Source: Priapulus caudatus
Taxonomy: Eukaryota > Priapulida > Priapulimorpha > Priapulimorphida > Priapulidae
NCBI RefSeq assembly: GCF_000485595.1
Contig: NW_014577190.1
Location: 1 to 25,396, forward strand
Direction: 5' to 3'
DNA: 25,396 bases
The first letter of the stretch is position 1; every line of letters starts with the position of its first letter. Position numbers and translations under genes: made by a program. The notes under the pieces were generated by a model that was not told the DNA's origin, searched no databases, and saw only the letters and a program-made list of their open reading frames with translations. Below, piece by piece: positions 18,859 to 25,396 of this stretch.

Positions 18859-21837
18859 TTAGTTTTCTTCTTCATCATCATCATCATCTGAACAACTGTC
18901 AGACACGTAATTGCCGATGGCAGTTTCTTCTAGTGTGTGCTTAATATTTGTGCAGTCCACACATGCACACATGTCGGTGCAAGACAATTGAGCCAATCTA
19001 CAGGAACACCGGTTGCTGTCACACTTACTCACTTTGCACCCACACTGGATTAATTTCAAAATATTGTCTGGCATAGGGTCACATTCCATCAATTTCACTT
19101 TAAGTTCACTATCTTTCAGCATCCATCCATGGCAAGTTGGATCTGGGATTTCCATACGGGGCTGCAATGCACATCGGTGAATACAAGCCTGATAATTTGA
19201 ACGCTTGATGTGTTGCCGCAATGAATCCTTGTTTGGTGGCAAAGCTTGTTCATCTGTCATTTTTAGTCGGAAGATGTTATAGTGTGCCTCATTCACATCT
19301 TTACATTTCTGTCCATACAGTTTACACACAAATTATTCAAGTATTGCAATAAGCGATTCGGAGATGTTGTAACTTTGACCCAGTTGTGTAAATGCTCTCA
19401 AGAATGATTCACTTTTAGCTGCTATATTAAAGGCACGTTTCTTTCATTTGCCGTAAAAAGCACTCGTGGAATCACACCCAGTGAAAACATGGAGCCCAAT
19501 CAATGCAGAGCAAACTTCCGCGCCAAGAGTAAAAAGGGTTGAGAGGCTGATAATACGCTTATGGTTTCTTGTACCAGTGCTAAAGTAAAACTGTGCTGAT
19601 GATGACTGCTTGGGAAGTAATGACAAGGCAATAATAGCAACATCTGTGTCAGGACTTTTAATTATTACGTCACTGTATACTAGTGCTGCATGCCGTGCAT
19701 GCAGTATAAGTCTAGTGTCTGCTTCTTCATGGTTGCAAAACAGTTCTGCAACTGGAGATATTTTTATAGATCTATTCAATGTGCTGAACTTCTGGCATGT
19801 ATTTCCACATGCCACAACAAACTCCTGCGTAGTCACCATGTCTGCTGGACACTGTTTCCACTCGCAGAACAAAAACTCCAGCAGTGCTTCTTTATTTTTA
19901 CTGTTCGATAAGATTTTTTCCATTGTTTTGGCATTTGTTGGTCTCTGCTATATATCTGAATAACGTGGAAACTTGAAGTTGCCCTACGCATTCTTTCCGC
20001 ATTCTTGATACTTATGTCATTGTATCTATCACAAATGAAATCTAATCGTGCACAGCCATTAAACTTTTGAGAATTTCCACTGCAAGATCACCAAACGTTT
20101 CTGATTGTATATTCATGGAATGTATAAACGCAATTGCATCAATGATCCATGCAGCTTTTGCAGGCTCAGCTGGTAAGTTGCACTCTGGCACTAGAGATTC
20201 AACATGGTGGAGTAACACAGCTTTTTTTCCGTTTTGGCGAGATACCCATCTGAACTTGCAAGTGGTGGTGACACTGGACTTATTGCATAGCTGAGTATTT
20301 CTTTGAGGTTGATGTCTCTGAATTGTGAAATCACCAATAGCTTTTGATTTTTTGCTACAGGAGCAGCTTTGCCATCTTTTTTTTTGGATTGGTTTACAAA
20401 TTTAAGCAATTTCATTGCCTTTACTGGCTTGTAAATGTCTGCTTCCCCAGTAATAAGTCTCCTGTTCATGTATTCTGTTGCTTCAATTTCACCTTTCTCC
20501 AAAGCGTGAGCAAGATCCTTCTTTACTGCTTCATTTTCAACAGCACTTGAGCTAATATTAAGTAACTCGTCATGTGTATCTAAAAATGGATCGATCATAC
20601 TCTCAACACAAGACACTATGCACTGAACCGATCCCTCATCTTTTACAATTTTGATTTGTCTAGATCTTTTTTTGACCGTAAAGCAGGGTTTTTACCTGCC
20701 AACAGTTCACACTGCATGGCTATTGCAGCTCTTTCATGTGCTGATAGCATCCATCGATGCACAGCATCACGATTTAATGTCATACCAGTTATGCCACCTA
20801 CAGTCTTGCTGTCTCTGTTACATGTTTGCTCTATAGCCTGGTCACAGGCTACTGCTGCAAATGCATGTCTCTCTTGCCGCCGAACTGTCCATTGTCCCAG
20901 AATTCTTCATGACACACTGGATGTTTCTTCGGCATATTGATCATTTCCAGCCAGTAGCATGCACGGTACGGGCAGGTAGCATGCATAATTTGTTCTGTCA
21001 TATGCGAAGAATCATGGTAGCATGGAGCGGATGGCAGAAAGATGCAAATGCCAGTCTGACTGTCTAGTGGCCCTCACAAACAGTAGCATGAGCTGTACCA
21101 TATCTATGTACGAACTCCAATATTCAAAGGTAGGGTACTTTGCACGCATTTGAATCACAAAATCGTTATATTTGTTCTGAATAGCAACAAGTTCACTACA
21201 ACCAACCATCGCATTTGTATTTGAGGGAAATGATACTGACAAGTGATCTGCAAAATCCATGATGTCAGCTGCATCACGTTGAGGAAGACTATCCAAAAAT
21301 GCTTGCCAGCGAAGTCGATGAAGCCTTTCAAACATAAGTTTGTGGGCTCTTACACATCGGTTATAATGCCAACCATCCATAACACCATTAATTGATCCCT
21401 GAGCTACAGTGTCAGACTCTATTAAGATGTCTTCAAGACCAGATTGGGAAAAACGTTTTCCAATAGTTGCCAGAAATGCCATTGTTATATGGAAATCACC
21501 CAATCTAACAATCATGCGTTTAGTGTACTCATTACTCTGCCAGCGTATCTGCTGTGCCTTTGCTGTTGTACTGATCAAAGACAAGCACAATTTGTGGCAA
21601 TTTGAGCATGTCAGCATATTGCAGGGTTCGGATTAGGGCAGTGTTTACTGTACTCATTTTCGTCGGAGAAGCTTCTATGACTGTAAATTTTCAAAGTAAG
21701 TCATTCTGTTGCAAATGGCTATTGAACCCAATCCATCCAGGAATGAAGTTCTCACTATTTTCACAACTAGAAACAGCACACTTCATCAGAATGTATGCAA
21801 AATCAATGTCTTGATACTCTTTTTGTTGTGACTTATA
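18859..21837 (-). pseudogene. Orphan repeated-gene family with nuclease-like and Cys-rich regions, decayed
   Basis: On the minus strand, in order: GWIGFN and QIVLVFDQ segments (21840-21560); RLGDFHITMAFLATIGKRF, then RAHKLMFERLHRLRWQAFLD and WSSYIDMVQLMLLFVRATRQ (21540-21060); GGITGMTLNRDAVHRWMLSA and HERAAIAMQ (near 20800-20700); FICDRYNDISIKNAERMRRA (near 20010); NHEEADTRLILHARHA, IIKSPDTDVAII and HVFTGCDSTSAFYGK (19740-19447); and a tail CGCKVSKCDSNRCSCRLAQL, then CTDMCACVDCTN, resembling a CXC zinc-binding domain, ending in an acidic DDDDDEEEN. I know this combination as a multi-copy, probably mobile, family of invertebrates without an assigned function. The E-A-D, D-T-D and G-C-D spacing suggests a PIN/XPG-type nuclease fold (inference). 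Stops include TGA 21693-21691, 21014-21012 and 19446-19444 and TAA near 19334; frameshifts lie near 21550, 20960, 20680, 20220 and 20060. Confidence 0.75.
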
Positions 21838-21949
21838 CATATACACAACTATCAATTTTAACCGAATCACTTCCTAACGGTTGTGGACCGCGTTTAACGT
21901 GATGCCGGTACTCGAGCAGGTCAGCAGGAAGCACATGATGCAATGATCT
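21835..21949 (-). pseudogene. Possible N-terminal piece of the orphan gene
   Basis: A minus-strand open stretch just upstream of the main remnant reads RSLHHVLPADLLEYRHHVKR, then GPQPLGSDSVKID, in a different frame from the following segment. Composition is protein-like and the position is right for a part of the same gene separated by a frameshift. I cannot align it to the family with certainty. Confidence 0.35.
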
Positions 21950-22556
21950 TGAACCTTTCTTTAGTGAGATGCTTTCACTGATATGCTTCCTAATATGCTT
22001 GACTAAACGCATATGCTATTCCCAGCAGGGTGACGCAATCAGGGTAATGTTGCATCTAGCTAAACTTCACAGTATAGTTATGCAGGGGGTAAATGAAAAA
22101 TTAAAAACAACAGCAATTTTGAAAAGAGTAGCTTACTGGCATTAGCAGTGGCAGATCCAGGATTTCAAGGATGGGGTAACAAACAGGCGGGGTTATGGGT
22201 TCCTCCCCTACTACTGTTTCACAACTAGTGGCACGAACGAACTTCAAATCGTACTAGGATAACCTAGCATGAGCTGCTAGTGACATCTACCAGTCAGTAT
22301 ACTAACTAATCACATTTATTGTGTCTTGATAACAATCTATTTATAAACTAACGTCACCAATACTCGGCAACAGTCGGCTACGACTATAGACGTCATGTGC
22401 CGTCAAGGAGTTAATATTGTTCTTCTCCCAACTCAATCGCTAGTTTTGGGCCATCATGGTTTTTGTATATATCTCCAATATGTTAGACGATACTATGAGT
22501 ATGCCTCTCGTTAGCTGCCATTTACGACACAATTAATCATATAGATGTTACCTAGT
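21950..22556. other. Unassigned DNA with a possible transposon terminus
   Basis: At 22146-22180 the phrase CAGTGGCAGATCCAGGATTT followed by a G-rich stretch resembles the terminal inverted repeat of some hAT-like elements (from memory of the CAGTGGCGG-type ends). No matching opposite end was found. The remainder shows no gene. Confidence 0.3.
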
Positions 22557-23720
22557 TATATAAAATTAATTGGGTGTGGAATAAAAGGCAACGCTATCTG
22601 CTTGGGTGTGGGCATGCCAGACGCAGTGCACGCGTATCCTGCAGCCATTCTACAAACCAGGAATGACTGTGGGAACCCTAACCCATTCCAGATAAAGCTG
22701 CCCAACTCTACAGACTACTACTCTAAACGTTTCACATTTAATTGCATGTGGCCCATGTTAATATTTTGACATGTTTCTTGGCAAATGCCAGACGTCATAC
22801 TAGTAGTTATTGTGTTGATACTACTATTGACCACCACTTTCTCAAGTTGTTCAACACACTTCAAATGAAATTAAGCGCATGTTGTATCGTATAGTCAAGT
22901 GTGGTGCTTGATGGGGCCGCTCCAAACGTATGATGTGAGCGTTAAAGTTCTAAGCCTTGCGTTGATTAATGTTCTTTTGTTGTGTAGTTCGTAACACATC
23001 GTTTCGTTCGTACTAGCTGAACAGCTACTTGGAGAGTCAGTGCACAGAGCAAAAACATTCAGAATCCTGGCGTATCAACATGGACTCATGGCGTCTCTGC
23101 CCTATTATTATGTTCGTCATTCGTGAGCCGTTGAGCATCTCCTGAGGAGGAAGTCGTATTTCCGTAATCCTGCTTGAGGTGACGGCTCTTGGACTCCAAA
23201 TAGCTATTGGCGTCTGTATTCTTATTAAAATCTGCCTTGTTCGGTCATTTCGGGGGCGAATAAATTCATTGCACAGACAAATGACACCTCAACAGTCTGA
23301 TAGAAGTGTGAAATAAACATTTAGCAGAAAAGAATGACGAACTAGCAACTTTGAATGAGCAATAGCTTATTTACCATAAATGGCGCTAGTCTTTTTCAAT
23401 GAATTCTTGTTAGAATGCTCCAAAACTAATAAGCGGATTATGTCATTAACGGGTGTACGAAATGTGGACAACAAAAGTCATTTATCATCAGCAACTTAAT
23501 GACAATCAATTAGTATAGTTACTTTTCTCTGGCAATGATGGGACTACCAAAGTTTTTGAGGCAATGGTTAACTGGGCCTTTCCCCACAGTCTAAACGCGA
23601 TGCGACACAATTTAATTTTCGTGGCAGATCCTACCCATATCCGCAGCAGGTTTTCAAGGTCAACAGCCTGTAGTTCATAGAACAATGTACGTAAGGCAAA
23701 TGGGGAAGTGAGATGCATAA
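22557..23720 (+). repeat. Segmental duplication, copy B, block 1
   Basis: Direct copy of 14056-15230, displaced by about 8.5 kb. Mismatches are few and scattered. A 21-bp segment (GCTTGAGGTGACGGCTCTTG region, near 23171) is absent from copy A, and copy B lacks the 29 bases near 14357-14385. Homology stops exactly at GATGCATAA. Confidence 0.95.
23523..23720 (-). CDS. Possible exon of unknown protein (copy B)
   Basis: This is the duplicate of the open segment at 15033-15230 and encodes the same MHLTSPFALRTLFYELQAVD sequence through TLVVPSLPEK, again followed by a GTAACT donor-like site. Upstream of the duplicated part the sequence differs completely from copy A, so at most one of the two copies has its original upstream context. 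Function unknown. Confidence 0.3.
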
Positions 23721-23732
23721 GGGCAATTCCAC

Positions 23733-24144
23733 GGTTACTCACGTTACATTTGGAGCAACAACGAGTTATCCAAAGAGCTGTAATTTCTAAATGTGTTCAA
23801 TGAACTTTATTATTTATTTATAGCATTTAGTATACAACATGAGCTACACAAGCATTAAGTAAAGAAATCAGAAAAGAAGTTTGGTTGTGTTATATACCAA
23901 CAATGTGTCGGTTACTCACGTTACATGATTCGGACATGCATAAAATGACAAGACAGCTAATTTAAGAAATGTCCTCATGTGAGGCATTACAAGAAAAAAA
24001 CTGTTAATCTTCCGTATAGTTCCCATAGTGGGTCACATATTATTGGTAAAAGAAATGCCCTGGAAATTATAATTTTTATGTAGGAGACATGAAACATGGT
24101 TACTCACATTACGTTTGCTCACATTACGGTTACTTACGTTACAT
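23733..24144. repeat. Dispersed GGTTACTCACGTTACAT motif, four copies plus a partial one
   Basis: Exact copies occur at 23733-23749 and 23910-23926; variants with one or two changes at 24098-24114 and 24128-24144, with a partial copy (TTGCTCACATTACGG) between the last two. All have the same orientation. The stretch is otherwise AT-rich and lies downstream (minus strand) of the coding remnant at 24254-24836; AATAAA-type signals occur on the minus strand near 23800-23820. Confidence 0.9.
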
Positions 24145-24253
24145 TTTGTCCGTACTCTATCTGAATCATTTATCTCAATTTCTTCTAGCGATAACATGTA
24201 ATAATCATTCTAATTTCATACAGAAGACAGAAGTAGTAACACTCTGTTCTCTA

Positions 24254-24836
24254 CTAGTCTGTAGCACAAAAGAGCACTTTTGGGATACAAAAAAACACAA
24301 AATAGAAAAAGCTAAAATTAACAACTTGTGGGGCCTCTAGTTTTTTCTTCAGCTTCTCTTTGATGTAGAAGATGTTGTCTCGTTGTTTGGGCCATTTCCA
24401 GTACTTGCCGGCTTGCTCCATCACAGAAACTTGATAATCATTTTGATTACCAATGGTCAGCACTTCTCCTGGATACAACTTTTCCTCGTACTCCACTGCA
24501 TACCAATCTCCTACCCTAACATCAGAGACATCTGACTAAACATTTGCACTAGTGTAACTTGTACTGCTCCTTGCTTTGTTGTTGCATGTGTCCTTAGTGA
24601 GAACAAAGGCAGAGACCTGATCCTGTACTCCCTCTAGACAATGCATGCGGGCGATACCAGGAATCCGCTGGGCATCTTCAAACACTGTCTTGAGATCTAG
24701 GCTGCTGTTTCTCTCCTCAAGTTCAGTGTGAAGTAGCTCTGTCAGAGTAACATTGGACATTTCACCTGCAGCTGCTACAAATGTTGCTGCATCTGAGACA
24801 ATTGCCTTCCTTGATCTCACTTGTATAAGAGTTTTT
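24254..24836 (-). pseudogene. C-terminal part of a transposon-associated orphan protein
   Basis: One minus-strand frame runs through this segment with a single TAG at 24538-24536. It reads RKAIVSDAATFVAAAGEMSN, then LTELLHTELEERNS, and after the stop VGDWYAVEYEEKLYPGEVLT, QVSVMEQAGKYWKWPKQRDN and IFYIKEKL. The VGDW(Y/V)xVEYxxKLYPG ... WKWPxxxDxIFY pattern is one I associate with the C terminus of a multi-copy invertebrate protein family linked to transposons; its biochemical role is not established to my knowledge. It sits inside the copy B-specific insert and its coding start coincides with the insert edge at 24823/24824, so the upstream part is lost or lies elsewhere. Confidence 0.55.
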
Positions 24837-25249
24837 ATACATAAAGACCAGGGCAGACAATTAATAATCAGATAAGAGGCATTTATTGTGTTTATAGTAA
24901 TTGATATGCGTGCTTGTCTATACCATATCTGACTACATATATGGACAGAGGTAGATGCATATACAGCTACCTACATTTGAGAACATGTCAAAACCCTGTT
25001 CAATGAAGAACAGTTGAGAACTAAGTTGATTATAATTGGCTTGTCACACAGAAAGTGGTGATTTGTAATCGTGTGGAAAACATGGCATTCTTTTAGAATT
25101 TAAAATGTTTTGTTCATGCTAACTTATATCATGCGCATGTTTATTTCGACGAAATGTTTCACAGAAGTCGTCAATGTGGCGTCATTGAGGGAGTGTGTGA
25201 AAGAGTTCATCTGCCACAACGAATTCAGTTTAAACTTGGGGCGAAATGT
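24824..25249 (+). repeat. Segmental duplication, copy B, block 2
   Basis: Direct copy of 15531-15955. It contains the first part of the SMC6-like exon (from 25165), including the acceptor TTTCACAG and the same apparent loss in the GT run, so the frame break predates the duplication. The match ends at 25249, where a non-LTR element fragment begins. Confidence 0.95.
25165..25249 (+). pseudogene. Truncated second copy of the SMC6-like exon
   Basis: The segment encodes the same CGVIEGV and KEFICHNEFSLNLGRNV pieces as copy A with one amino-acid difference (Asp to Glu). The IGRNG end of the exon, its donor and the Walker A completion are missing because the sequence switches to a retrotransposon fragment. 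It cannot give a functional ATPase. Confidence 0.7.
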
Positions 25250-25396
25250 CCACACTTACTGTTTTTACTCAAGAACGGCTTTATTGTTGGCCAAAAGTCT
25301 TTTGAGGTGGGTCCTCCTGAGCATCTTTCGAAGAAATAGTCTCTTATAGCTGCTCTTTTCATGGAGGTTACCTTGTTGCGTTGTATTCTGAATTTC
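25250..25396 (-). pseudogene. Non-LTR retrotransposon ORF2 fragment (between endonuclease and reverse transcriptase)
   Basis: On the minus strand one open frame from the window edge reads FRIQRNKVTSMKRAAIRDYF, then GGPTSKDFWPTIKPFLS. The pattern RNKVxxMKRxAIRxYF ... DFWxTIKPFL is the linker found between the apurinic-type endonuclease and the reverse transcriptase of CR1/L2-like LINEs. The rest lies outside the window or is lost. It joins directly to the duplicated SMC6-like exon at 25249/25250. Confidence 0.8.

Noticed and set aside
1-25396. CRISPR array, tRNA or rRNA genes, bacterial operon or prophage
   Set aside because: No regularly spaced repeats with unique spacers, no tRNA-like cloverleaf with a B box that I could support, no rRNA signature, and introns with GT-AG borders argue for a eukaryotic genome.

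Overview
This window is eukaryotic, almost certainly from an invertebrate metazoan, probably marine; no finer placement is justified. The signs are long CA and ATC microsatellites, AT-rich non-coding DNA, GT-AG splice signals, and a crowd of decayed transposable elements of types found together in animal genomes. No intact single-exon gene, bacterial-style operon, CRISPR array, rRNA or recognisable tRNA is present.

Layout. 1-1466: a CA-rich microsatellite and unassigned DNA. 1469-3563: remains of a hAT-family transposase (ZNF862-like branch), minus strand, two exons. 3825-5431: a pogo/jerky-type DDE transposase pseudogene, minus strand, with an unusual palindromic repeat cluster just upstream of its start. 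5432-8411: mostly unassigned, holding one possible exon (6127-6329), a C-terminal fragment of a transposase-like protein (7300-7780), a splice-bounded exon of a Ulp1-like cysteine protease (7993-8144), and the end of a probable short interspersed repeat. 8412-12604: a Ty3/gypsy-type LTR retrotransposon, minus strand, with 3' LTR, polypurine tract, integrase, RNase H, reverse transcriptase, protease and the end of gag; it is broken by stops and frameshifts and lacks the 5' end. 13160-13957: a BEL/Pao retrotransposon fragment, minus strand.

14056-25249 is organised around a direct duplication. Copy A (14056-15230 and 15531-15955) and copy B (22557-23720 and 24824-25249) are nearly identical, but their central parts differ: about 300 bases in A, about 1.1 kb in B. 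The second block runs into an exon that looks like the N-terminal ATPase region of SMC6. In copy A this continues into a second exon completing the Walker A motif; in copy B it is cut by a non-LTR retrotransposon fragment. Between the copies lie an unrecognised open frame, the end of a LINE ORF2, a triplicated element 3' end with an expanded Asp-codon tract, and a 3-kb decayed gene of an orphan, probably mobile, family. That gene carries a nuclease-like acidic signature (my inference: PIN/XPG fold) and a Cys-rich CXC-like tail.

Nearly every recognisable coding segment is broken, so the genes do not work together as a pathway. The region reads as a graveyard of mobile elements around duplicated pieces of a host gene. 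All recognisable mobile-element coding remains lie on the minus strand, while the SMC6-like fragment is on the plus strand.
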